The notes under the pieces: model-generated
The model's input: the letters and a program-made list of their open reading frames with translations, nothing else
Databases searched by the model: none
What the model was told of the DNA's origin: nothing
Origin: Trichobilharzia szidati
Lineage: Eukaryota > Platyhelminthes > Trematoda > Strigeidida > Schistosomatidae
DNA length: 64,000 nt
Direction: 5' to 3'
NCBI GenBank assembly: GCA_944472155.2
Contig: OX235271.1
Coordinates: 86,317,256 to 86,381,255 of the forward strand
Position numbers and translations under genes: made by a program
Shown here: positions 44,482 through 55,100 of the stretch, one piece after another
Layout of the letters: every line of letters begins with the position of its first letter
How positions within the stretch are numbered: the stretch's first letter is position 1

Positions 44482-44947
44482 AATTTGAAACCACATTGTC
44501 AATGGATAAGCATACAAGCTAAATCTTCACGACCCGTCCTGTCTTCTCCCACTGTACCGACTACTCTATCTTTCTTTCTTTATTATTTCACTTATCTCAA
44601 CCTATATTATCTACACTACAACCTATTATTATCATTATTATTATTATTACTCTACTTTTATGACTATACCGAATGACCGACGGGTGTTAGGTCAAACTCC
44701 ATTCACGGCAGCAGCTGAGTCCTAACATACTGCACACTACAAACCACAATCTTGACCAATCCTCGCATCACTCCTCCTGGAGTCTACCAGAGCTAAAGCA
44801 GTCGAGTGGCGGGATTTACTACGCATAAGTTCACCGAAGATCTGGAACCTCTACCTTAAAATCAAGAAGCGAGCTCAAAGAAATCACTGGTTTATACTAG
44901 CTCGTAATCAGGATATTGGATATTGGATGGATATTGGATATAGGATA

Positions 44948-45482
44948 GCAATAGACTTAAACATTGATTCGGACCGCGTCATTCATTGTCCGCGCTAACG
45001 CCAGGGGGTAAGTTATGAGTAGGCGTCTTTACTGATATATGAAGCCCATGGCTTATAAGTGAAAGCATCATTAGTATTGCTGTTAAAAATTTCAAGTTGT
45101 GGCAACGACTGGACAACACTTTGTGGGAATCTAAATTTCACAGTTTGTGCATCCACTGTTTGATCACCTTTCTGCGATGCTCAAACAGTAACAGAAATGG
45201 AGGTGTAATATTAGAGCTAAGTGTTTTGATAATTTAAGGTAGGGGTAATTCTGAAATCAACTGTTGGTCGTATGGGGTAACCTGATTTATATATTTGTAT
45301 AGTACCGTATATTCTACCAGCATTATTAGTTTTAGGCGCTATGTTTAGACTTACCCAGCGACAGCTTCATTCTGTGTAGATTTCATAATCCTATTTATTA
45401 TTGTATCTAAAGGCATCCTAATTTGCTCATATAAACCCTTTGCAATGTATTCAGTGACTTTTTTTGATAAATATTCAGATTT
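44948..45482. other. Mostly unassigned; minus-strand exon-like stretch at its right end
   Basis: About 45482-45358 on the minus strand is open (SEYLSKKVTEYIAKGLYEQI, then MKSTQNEAVAG) and is followed by GTAAGT at about 45356. This could be a host exon 3' end. It lies exactly outside the left end of the palindrome. The rest shows nothing recognisable. Confidence 0.35.
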
Positions 45483-47990
45483 AGAATGACAAGTGGAACA
45501 AGTGAAATAATACCGGGGACAATTAAAGGTGAGAGTAGTAATAGTAACAATTGACGTAATAAGGAAGAGTATACAAATTGAATAAACAAAAATCAAAAAA
45601 TGAAAAATTGGTAGAGCTAAAATATGATTGGGGATCACCATACTTTAGCATAGAGGGATTAAGACCATGAAAGTTGGAGAGGTTGAACGAACTTTTTCTG
45701 TACACAGAGATCTGGCTTTTCTGTTTCGATAGCCAAAGCTTCAGCAATACAGATGAGTCAGGCACGTAGGGATTTGGGTAAATTACTCTTTGCCTTGTAG
45801 ATGACTTTGAAGGCGGAGGCTATAGAGATAGGGTGATCATTATCGACCAGATGTTCAATGATCGCGTTTCTTATTGCTCCACTTCCACCTTTTCGTAACC
45901 ATGCGGGATAGTGTTCTTGCACCCTCTTGGTCAAAACTCGTGTCGAACGACCGATATACCTAGCTCCACACGAGCAGGTGAATTGATAAACACACATAGA
46001 GTTGGTCAACAGCGGGATCTTGTCCTTCAGGTTATTGAACAATAATGGTCGACTAGTAAAGGCTATTCTCAGAGATGCACCAGGGAATGTTCTTTTCAGG
46101 GACTGCAATATCCTTCGTTTCATGATATCGGAAGCCAAGTCCCCTTTGAATTCCAAGCTCATGTAAAGTATTTTCTTGGGTACGGTTGATGAGTCACTTT
46201 TTTAGGATTTGAATGTATATTCTTATCTATAAAACATGGTGGAAATCCATTTTCTATTAGGATTTTCCTCAAGATGTATAACTCATCTTCCACAGTATCA
46301 GGGCTACATATGCGCCGAATACGAGTGGCAAGTGACCGGATCAGGTTTCGTTTTCGACCAATGGGTACCCAGCTGTAGAAATTTGTCAGTTGACCATTCC
46401 ATGACAGCTTACGATAAATCGATCTCTTCAGAGTTCCACTCGTCCTCTTTGATAAGTTCACATCAAGGAAATAAATGCTAGACTCATTCTCCATTTCGAG
46501 TGTGAATTTTATCGCCGGATGGCAACCATTAAATACATCTAATATATTATTCAAGTTACAGTCACTATTACAAATAATAAAGGTGTCATCTACATACCTT
46601 TTATACATTTGAAAGCTTTGGATTATAGGCTTCAGCTGACCATTTTCTAGACTGGACATAAAACAGTCTGCAAGGAGAGGACCCAAGGGAGAACCCATTG
46701 CAATACCATCCTTCTGTCTGTAGATTGCTTCATTGAAAATAAACTGTACATTCAATGTACATCTCAGAAGTAGTTCTCTCATATCTGTAGTGGGTATCCC
46801 TATATTCAATTTGTTGTCTTCAATATATTTGCATATTTGTTTCTGTCAGTGGAACGTTCGTAAATAGGGATTCTTCATCCAAAGACAACATATGTTTATT
46901 CGACGCATTTATATCCTGTATACATTCAACAAATTGAAAGGTGTCCCGAAGGGAATGATTAGATAGCTGTCACCTGACAGGTTCGAGGATTTCAGCTAGC
47001 CATCCAGCTACTGGATGATAGGGCGATCCAGACATATCCAAGATAGGGCGGAGTGGAAGGCCAGCTTTGTGTATTTTCGGTAGACCGTAAAGTCTTGGTA
47101 TTAGAGATCCTGTTGGTCTGATGTTTTCGTATAATTCTTCACGAATGAGATGATTGTTCTTCATTCTTATTGAAGCTTCTGTAAGTTATTTCTCAATTAA
47201 TTCCGTCTTATTTTTCTCGTTCGGTTTCGAGAATTTACTGCTGTCTGAAAGTAGACATGACATTTTTTCGATATAATCTTTACGATCCATAATAACAACA
47301 CCTACACCCTTGTCATGGCGTGTTAATAATATATCGTTGCTATGCGTCAAAAGTTTAAGTTCTTCTTTGTGCTCTTTGGTCAGAAGACTTTGCATTTTTG
47401 ATCTAGCATTAAGGTATTGATTGCAAGAGTCAGTGATGGTAGATTTGAAACATTGGAAATCCTGGTCTGACGATGGTGTGAGATCATAAGTTCGACTGAG
47501 TAGATTCTCAAACTGGACATGTGTATTTAGCTTGTTGACATTGAGATTAACATCGCAAAACTTCGAACCCATTGACAAGGCTTCCATTTGCAATTTTGAT
47601 AGGGATATAGAGGAGTGATCGAACACGTATCTCTCATAATTCTCAGGAAATTTTCGAAGACATTCGATAGATTTTAGGCTATTGGATAGCTTAGAATTAA
47701 AAGACAGTGTTTGTTTGTTGGTGACCACGTTGATATATTCATTAAACGTCTGACGTTCATCAATGGATAAGTCATATAGAGCAGAAGATCTTTGCGATAT
47801 ATTCCTTTTTAACTCAGGGATACGTGAACTAATAGAGTCAATGTGATTTAATGTGTGTCTCTTGAGAGATTTTGCATTAGGATATATGTGATTGCAATAC
47901 CATTTCGGATACTCATGATTATTGATGCATTCATTAATAAAACAAATCTCCGCATTCGCACAGGCAATTTTGACAGAGTAACGCACAAAC
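45483..47990 (-). mobile_element. Penelope-like element, left arm of palindrome
   Basis: Nearly identical reverse complement of 48063-50571. Minus-strand order: N-terminal domain 48052-47186, RT start 47164-46970 (RLYGLPKIHKAGLPLRPI), the SLFTNVPL box, RT palm and thumb 46809-46159 (GIAMGSPLGPLLAD; RYVDDTFII), then the GIY-YIG domain 46162-45758 (SCGARYIGRSTRVL). Stops at 47186 and after EPVR, and a frameshift before the RT palm, are shared with the right arm. A one-base deletion near 46200 is unique to this arm. Confidence 0.9.
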
Positions 47991-48052
47991 CCATTGAGTT
48001 CCTTTACTGTCGAGGGATCTTTGCTATTTTTTAAATCATGAAAAATTCCCAT
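47186..48052 (-). pseudogene. PLE N-terminal region, left copy
   Basis: Open frame of 288 codons from MGIFHDLKN. The first 23 residues lie in the unique centre of the palindrome and are absent from the right copy. The C-terminal part carries HSNDILLTRHDKGVGVVIMD, a motif conserved just upstream of RT in PLEs. It ends at a TAA in LIEK, after which the RT frame resumes. Confidence 0.85.
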
Positions 48053-48062
48053 TGTAACATAT
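47991..48062. other. Centre of the palindrome (~70 bp spacer)
   Basis: Unpaired sequence between the arms. It encodes the first residues of the left copy and contains ATTGTAACATATG at the junction with the right arm. Confidence 0.75.
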
Positions 48063-48867
48063 GTTTCTGCGTTACTCTGTCAAAATTGCCTGTGCGAATG
48101 CGGAGATTTGTTTTATTAATGAATGCATCAATAATCATGAGTATCCGAAATGGTATTGCAATCACATATATCCTAATGCAAAATCTCTCAAGAGACACAC
48201 ATTAAATCACATTGACTCTATTAGTTCACGTATCCCTGAGTTAAAAAGGAATATATCGCAAAGATCTTCTGCTCTATATGACTTATCCATTGATGAACGT
48301 CAGACGTTTAATGAATATATCAACGTGGTCACCAACAAACAAACACTGTCTTTTAATTCTAAGCTATCCAATAGCCTAAAATCTATCGAATGTCTTCGAA
48401 AATTTCCTGAGAATTATGAGAGATACGTGTTCGATCACTCCTCTATATCCCTATCAAAATTGCAAATGGAAGCCTTGTCAATGGGTTCGAAGTTTTGCGA
48501 TGTTAATCTCAATGTCAACAAGCTAAATACACATGTCCAGTTTGAGAATCTACTCAGTCGAACTTATGATCTCACACCATCGTCAGACCAGGATTTCCAA
48601 TGTTTCAAATCTACCATCACTGACTCTTGCAATCAATACCTTAATGCTAGATCAAAAATGCAAAGTCTTCTGACCAAAGAGCACAAAGAAGAACTTAAAC
48701 TTTTGACGCATAGCAACGATATATTATTAACACGCCATGACAAGGGTGTAGGTGTTGTTATTATGGATCGTAAAGATTATATCGAAAAAATGTCATGTCT
48801 ACTTTCAGACAGCAGTAAATTCTCGAAACCGAACGAGAAAAATAAGACGGAATTAATTGAGAAATAA
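48061..48867 (+). pseudogene. PLE N-terminal region, right copy
   Basis: Identical over its length to the left copy after the first four residues, which derive from the junction. It ends at the same internal TAA. Confidence 0.85.
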
Positions 48868-50571
48868 CTTACAGAAGCTTCAATAAGAATGAAGAACAAT
48901 CATCTCATTCGTGAAGAATTATACGAAGACATCAGACCAACAGGATCTCTAATACCAAGACTTTACGGTCTACCGAAAATACACAAAGCTGGCCTTCCAC
49001 TCCGCCCTATCTTGGATATGTCTGGATCGCCCTATCATCCAGTAGCTGGATGGCTAGCTGAAATCCTCGAACCTGTCAGGTGACAGCTATCTAATCATTC
49101 CCTTCGGGACACCTTTCAATTTGTTGAATGTATACAGGATATAAATGCGTCGAATAAACATATGTTGTCTTTGGATGAAGAATCCCTATTTACGAACGTT
49201 CCACTGACAGAAACAAATATGCAAATATATTGAAGACAACAAATTGAATATAGGGATACTCACTACAGATATGAGAGAACTACTTCTGAGATGTACATTG
49301 AATGTACAGTTTATTTTCAATGAAGCAATCTACAGACAGAAGGATGGTATTGCAATGGGTTCTCCCTTGGGTCCTCTCCTTGCAGACTGTTTTATGTCCA
49401 GTCTAGAAAATGGTCAGCTGAAGCCTATAATCCAAAGCTTTCAAATGTATAAAAGGTATGTAGATGACACCTTTATTATTTGTAATAGTGACTGTAACTT
49501 GAATAATATATTAGATGTATTTAATGGTTGCCATCCGGCGATAAAATTCACACTCGAAATGGAGAATGAGTCTAGCATTTATTTCCTTGATGTGAACTTA
49601 TCAAAGAGGACGAGTGGAACTCTGAAGAGATCGATTTATCGTAAGTTGTCATGGAATGGTCAACTGACAAATTTCTACAGCTGGGTACCCATTGGTCGAA
49701 AACGAAACCTGATCCGGTCACTTGCCACTCGTATTCGGCGCATATGTAGCCCTGATACTGTGGAAGATGAGTTATACATCTTGAGGAAAATCCTAATAGA
49801 AAATGGATTTCCACCATGTTTTATAGATAAGAATATACATTCAAATCCTAAAAAACGTGACTCATCAACCGTACCCAAGAAAATACTTTACATGAGCTTG
49901 GAATTCAAAGGGGACTTGGCTTCCGATATCATGAAACGAAGGATATTGCAGTCCCTGAAAAGAACATTCCCTGGTGCATCTCTGAGAATAGCCTTTACTA
50001 GTCGACCATTATTGTTCAATAACCTGAAGGACAAGATCCCGCTGTTGACCAACTCTATGTGTGTTTATCAATTCACCTGCTCGTGTGGAGCTAGGTATAT
50101 CGGTCGTTCGACACGAGTTTTGACCAAGAGGGTGCAAGAACACTATCCCGCATGGTTACGAAAAGGTGGAAGTGGAGCAATAAGAAACGCGATCATTGAA
50201 CATCTGGTCGATAATGATCACCCTATCTCTATAGCCTCCGCCTTCAAAGTCATCTACAAGGCAAAGAGTAATTTACCCAAATCCCTACGTGCCTGACTCA
50301 TCTGTATTGCTGAAGCTTTGGCTATCGAAACAGAAAAGCCAGATCTCTGTGTACAGAAAAAGTTCGTTCAACCTCTCCAACTTTCATGGTCTTAATCCCT
50401 CTATGCTAAAGTATGGTAATCCCCAATCATATTTTAGCTCTACCAATTTTTCATTTTTTGATTTTTGTTTATTCAATTTGTATACTCTTCCTTATTACGT
50501 CAATTGTTACTATTACTACTCTCACCTTTAATTGTCCCCGGTATTATTTCACTTGTTCCACTTGTCATTCT
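48063..50571 (+). mobile_element. Penelope-like element, right arm of palindrome
   Basis: Same domains in outward orientation: N-terminal 48061-48867, RT start 48889-49083, RT palm through GIY-YIG in one 350-codon frame 49244-50296. The arms differ at only a handful of sites (about five seen over 2.5 kb). Homology ends at 50571, mirrored at 45483. A short 3' UTR follows the stop at 50294-50296. Confidence 0.9.
49244..50296 (+). pseudogene. PLE reverse transcriptase palm/thumb and GIY-YIG endonuclease
   Basis: 350 codons. RT boxes: KDGIAMGSPLGPLLAD (about residues 33-48), RYVDDTFIICNSD (catalytic YVDD), IYFLDVNLSKR. The thumb is followed by the linker, and the C-terminal GIY-YIG domain has VYQFTCSCGARYIGRSTR and the conserved EHYPAWL and HLVDNDHPI. 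In PLEs this nuclease cuts the target that primes reverse transcription. The RT motif A lies upstream in another frame (SLDEESLFTNVPL, about 49165), separated by a frameshift, so the element is inactive as it stands. Confidence 0.88.
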
Positions 50572-50721
50572 GAATTGATTCCTGTTTAGAACATTCATTT
50601 CTAAGATATTCATATTTATCTCTTACAACTATCGAGTTTCTTTTATCAGAGACTTTTTCAAAATAAATTGTCTGCATACGGAAATTATGCCTTACCTCAT
50701 TTCTTATGTTCTATTCATATA

Positions 50722-51490
50722 TCAGCGATGCACTTTCATATAGTCTGGATTCATTTCTACAGGACAGTAAACAAGTTTAGATGTATCTTTCAAAGCGAAT
50801 TTATTGCGTACAGGGCTTAAAATATCAGCTAACCATTTTGCCAATTTGTGTGTGGGAGAATTATACATTGATAGAATTGGACGTAGTGGACTGTCAACTT
50901 TATGAATCTTGGGTAATCCATAAGGGTTTTGAAAGTCAGATCCCATGGGTTTCAATGAATTAAACTCTTGTTTGTCAGTGACATCCATGCCACGGAGTTT
51001 TAATAAATGGGATATTACTTTCCCTTTCAAATTTCTGATATGATAAGAAGGGACGTCGGCTATGAATTCACTTTTATCATTAAGAATGGACAACATTTTT
51101 ATTTTATAATCGCATTTGTCCATTGCAACTGCAACTAATCCTTTGTCACGTTTCAGGATATTTATGTCGGATGTGCTACATAATTCCTTTAGGGCTTCTA
51201 AATGGGTCAAGGTCAAGATGCCTTCTTGTTTCCGACTTGAATTATGAAATTGATTTGCTACACCTACCGATTTAGTTTTCAACCACCTTTGGTCCTCTGT
51301 AGAGATAGAAACTAGAGGACTTAATTGGTCATACAGATTGTCAAACTTAGAATCCATTGCTAAGTTTGAGATATTGTTTAATGGGATAGAAAAATTAAAA
51401 CCAAGTGACAGTACCTCCTTCTCACGCACTGAAAGTTCAACTGATGACAAATTTGTCACATGCTTATCTGAATTTACTGGGAATAATTTT
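50722..51490 (-). mobile_element. Second PLE family, N-terminal to early RT
   Basis: The minus-strand frame has the same layout as the palindromic PLE but a different sequence: VREKEVLSLGFNFS, TSDINILKRDKGLVAVAMD, GLPKIHKVDSPLRPIL, WLADILSPVRN. It breaks off before the RT palm. The called ORF extends to 51636, but its first ~50 codons run antisense through the plus-strand PLE tail and are not real. Confidence 0.8.
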
Positions 51491-51499
51491 GATTGGTAG

Positions 51500-51665
51500 T
51501 CAACAGTTAGAAAAACAAATGAACTGTGGCAAATGGATAGATAGAAGTGGTAAACCACCAACTTCGTCTTTAGCGAAACACCTAATCGATATGAATCACA
51601 AGACTGGTGCCAAAACTGCCAGTTACCGTCCACCAAATTACATCAAGTTAGTCCTCAGAGATTGT
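51500..51665 (+). mobile_element. PLE GIY-YIG C-terminal tail
   Basis: Plus-strand CGKWIDRSGKPPTSSLAKHL, then IDMNHKTG and NYIKLVLRDC followed by a stop. Homologous to 8870-9060. It abuts the start of the oppositely oriented PLE fragment at 50722-51490. Confidence 0.7.
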
Positions 51666-51744
51666 TGAAGCGTCCTCAATAGGAGCTGACATGTCAACAG
51701 AGGTCGAACATTTCGATCCAGTTAATCAACAGAAAAATCAAAAT

Positions 51745-52003
51745 CACACTAATAACTAGTGTGATGTGTCTAGTCCTTTCTTTGGTGCAGACTGAATTCT
51801 ATCAGCCAGTCCTATAGGAGGTCAATTGCGAATAGCTCAGTGGTAACGTCTCCATCTGCGGCACTGGGCGACACGGGTTCGAATCTCAGAAGGGACATGA
51901 GTTCCTTCAAGGTTGCAGATACACCTTGCTGACTGGTGAGTGTCAACTAGAACGAAACCTAGGTCGAGCAAGGCTTCCTGTGGCCGATTGCCTCCAACTA
52001 TCT
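51745..52003 (+). mobile_element. tRNA-headed SINE-C copy (C3), just upstream of JMJD4
   Basis: The tail segment in inverted orientation (51745-51815) is followed by the head GAATAGCTCAGTGGTAACG with B-box GGGTTCGAATCTC, then the hammerhead region and CTTCCTGTGG..GCCTCCAAC. It ends about 105 bp before the JMJD4 start codon. Confidence 0.75.
51923..51974 (+). ncRNA. Hammerhead-like motif, SINE-C (C3)
   Basis: Stem I CCTTG/CAAGG, core region GACTGGTGAG (altered), GAAA and an intact ACCTAGGT stem III palindrome followed by C. The altered core makes activity doubtful. Confidence 0.55.
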
Positions 52004-52040
52004 AATATCATCAAATTAACTCATCTCAATTATGCTGCTG

Positions 52041-52056
52041 ATTCTTCTTATCTCAG
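52041..52056 (+). promoter_or_regulatory. Possible splice acceptor in the 5' leader
   Basis: ATTCTTCTTATCTCAG is a pyrimidine-rich acceptor 54 bp upstream of the start codon. It could accept a spliced leader, which schistosomes use for some mRNAs, or an upstream 5' UTR exon. No promoter is evident in the SINE/PLE sequence behind it. Confidence 0.35.
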
Positions 52057-52110
52057 GTGTTGGTTTTCAAATTCCTTGCAAGAGACTGTTTCCATAACCT
52101 TTTTTTTCTA

Positions 52111-52163
52111 ATGATGATCACAAATGTGAGCGAAAATACCACTTATGCAGATTTTTATTTCAA
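52111..52163 (+). CDS. JMJD4: JMJD4 exon 1
   Basis: Encodes MMITNVSENTTYADFYF. The donor is GTATGT, and the 44-bp intron 52164-52207 ends TATCTAG. Without this intron the frame hits a stop. Confidence 0.8.
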
Positions 52164-55100
52164 GTATGTCCATTTAGATATATTTTCAAACAAATATTTT
52201 TATCTAGCCATCTTCTAAATAATCAATTATGCATATTTGATTCTTGGCTTACTAAAGACTGGTTAGCATGTTCTTCATGGCGTAACTGTGATCATGATGC
52301 TGCGGATGATGAGGATGACGGACGCATTGATTTAGATAATTTATTTAAATATATTTCAGGTAGATTATATTCAATGTGATATTCCTGCTTTTTACAGATA
52401 AAAAGTTATGTGTAGCTGATTGTTCTGTAATTGAATTCGATACACATCCTACACATGAAATCAGTGTTAATGATTTCTGCGTGTATTGGAGAAATAAAAT
52501 TCAAGGCAACGATGATCGTATTCTTTACTTAAAAGATTGGCATTACTTTCAGTGTAATACAGACAATAATCATTGGTTCATCTTGCCTAAATACTTTTCA
52601 TCGGATTGGTTAAATGAATTTTGGGAATTTCGAAATGATGTTACAGATGACTTCAAATTTGTATACTTAGGCGTCAAAGGGACATGGACACCATTACATG
52701 CTGATGTATATCGTTCATACAGTTGGTCTGCAAATATAGTCGGTCACAAACGTTGGTGGTTCTTCCCTCCTGGTTAGTGTTTTTAGAATTCATAGTATTT
52801 GAGCATGTTTGTGCTATTTAAAATTTGATTTATTTCTTTAAATCAATAATTATCCCTATTTATAAAATTAAATTTATATCAAGACATATAAACAAACTAT
52901 TTTTTTTCAATTGGATCTTCAAGCTTCACTCTAGTAAGGAAATTTAGCTAATAAAGTTGAGTTCGTAGATCAGAGGAGGAGAAAATTTACTAGAGAATAG
53001 GATAAAGTTCCTTAAAGAGGGTGACTGAAGAATTTATTCTGTTGACTGAATGATTAGTCTCCTTTGAGTTGATGTCTTGTCAATGACGCTGACAAAATGC
53101 AGAGTCTTCTAAACACCTTGAGCAGCAATCTGCGAATGTTTGGCATGCGATTCACTCCTGTTGTCAAATGTAAGATGATGCTACAGAACTGGACTGGACT
53201 ACATTGACTCGTAACTAAAAGGTAGGCAGTGAAGTGGTTGAGTGGGGCTTGTTGACCACTTTACTTATTTGGGGAGTTGCATGAGCCATTGCCAGTGGGT
53301 TGATCGCTGACGAAATCCCAGCACGGATATAGAAGGCTCGTTTGGCATATGCCAACTTACTCCATCTCTGTCTAGCAAAGGGGCGGGTGTACTGCTCAGC
53401 AGTCCGCTCCGTTCTCCTTTATGGCTGTGAGACCTGCCGATTAAGTGTGGAAGACATGTAAAGATTATCTGTCTTCCATCATAGGTGCCTGCGTTCTATC
53501 TCCCGTGTTAGGTGGTGGTATAATAAGTTGAGCAATATTGAGATTAGGCGCCGAGTGCTAGGTAGGTGGGGGGGGGAATCAATAGACGAGGTTGTGAAGT
53601 TACATCCATTGCCTTCCTCGACGGGCAATTGTAACTGGCAGGTTGGAAAGGAGCCAATGGTGGTCAAATCAAAACATGGCTTGATCAGTCAATAAAATCC
53701 ATAACAGTTAGTTTGAGCCAGCCACGTAGGAAGGTGTAGACTTCCTGACTGGTTGGGGTCCTCGGGACTGTAAAAAGCAATGGTCGGAAACAATTGGTGA
53801 TATGGCTCAAAATCGTTTCCAATAGCTGGCGCAGATGCATCCACTTCTTGTGACTTATAATACCCAATAAACTTATATTGTTCTTCGATATTACTATTCT
53901 TTTTGGCTCATATCTGTGTTTACTGTTTCTATTTTGCATTTCCTTTTATTCTCTTCTCTTTCTGTGTTTGCTGAGTGAAGTGTGGCGACTCGAATTACTG
54001 TACATCGGTGCAGAGTTCTACATTGAAACCAGTCAGTCAATGGGTGGGTTTCATCAACTGTTTTCAGGATATCTCTTAGCCTGCAACATTGAATGTTGTA
54101 TGCACTCCAGCTCATAAATTAGTGTATCGTTCGTAAGAATTTTACGTGCTCCGAAAAAAAAATTTCACTAGGCGTAGAGTTCGTCTTATATGTCTGAGAA
54201 ATATTAGTCGTTTGGTTGTTCTATCATCTTGCCTCATCACTAAAATATTCAGGAAACCAAATCTGTTGCATAATTCGAATTTTGATGTTAGTCCAATATT
54301 TGGGGGAGGGAATATGTAATAATGATATGCATTCTGTATTATATGTACAGAAAACAATATTTTTCATCCTCTACCAGTTCATCCAAGCAGCTAGCCAGAA
54401 TTCTGGTTGTTTGAGGTGACTCTGCGTCGGTGGCACAATGGTTAGGACTCTCGCTGACCATGCACATGGTCCGGGGTTCGATCCCCTGCCGACGCACACC
54501 TGATATCTATGGTCGGCCTGCAAAATTTTGGCTACGGATATCACATGCTGAAAATTCCATACCTGTACCAAGAAATACGGTGTGGAATCAAACTGTAATA
54601 AAAAAAACCGGATACGCCGCTGTTGAGCTCGGTCTTGAACGAGTGAAACGGCCCTCCGATGTTTAGATCACTTTTATCTGACTAGCATGTACTACTGGTT
54701 GATTTGAGTGGTATCCAGCTACTTATACCAGTCAATCAGTAGTATCTGGCATCATGCATTTATGTTTGGTTTCTTGATTATCATTTATGGGTATCAGGTA
54801 GAACACATATTGTGTTCATTTTTATCCTGTATAATTAATTGATTTATCAAAAGTTCTTTCGTTGTCATTCATGTAAAGCACTTGTAGTGGGAATGCTTTA
54901 TTTGTTGTTGTATTTCAGGAGAAGAAAAGAAACTTCTATTACCAAATGGAAAGTTACCTCATGATATACGTTCCATTAAAATAAATAACGATGTGAAATA
55001 TCACATTATTGATCAGTATTCTGGGCAAGTAGTTTTTGTCCCATCTGGATGGTATCATCAGGTTGTAAATATGGTAAGTGTGTCAACGACATCTCTCTGC

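Larger units (their letters stand above)
40935..44947 (+). mobile_element. CR1-like LINE, nearly intact ORF2 (copy 2)
   Basis: 5'-truncated within ORF1 at about 40935-40945 and complete to the 3' end, which terminates in a longer GATATTGG/ATATTGGAT run at 44909-44947. Related to copy 1 at the protein level with many substitutions, so the two are separate insertions rather than a tandem duplication. Confidence 0.9.

Noticed and set aside
45483..50571. Palindrome as two independent PLE insertions
   Set aside because: Both arms share the same stops and frameshift and end at mirrored positions, which independent insertions would not do.
51491..51636. N-terminal extension of the minus-strand PLE ORF up to 51636
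   Set aside because: This part is antisense to a plus-strand PLE GIY-YIG tail and has no PLE-like content.
54423..54496. Functional tRNA gene
   Set aside because: The acceptor and T-arms pair well, but the anticodon arm cannot form a normal seven-base loop and the sequence is the head of a dispersed SINE with a constant tail.
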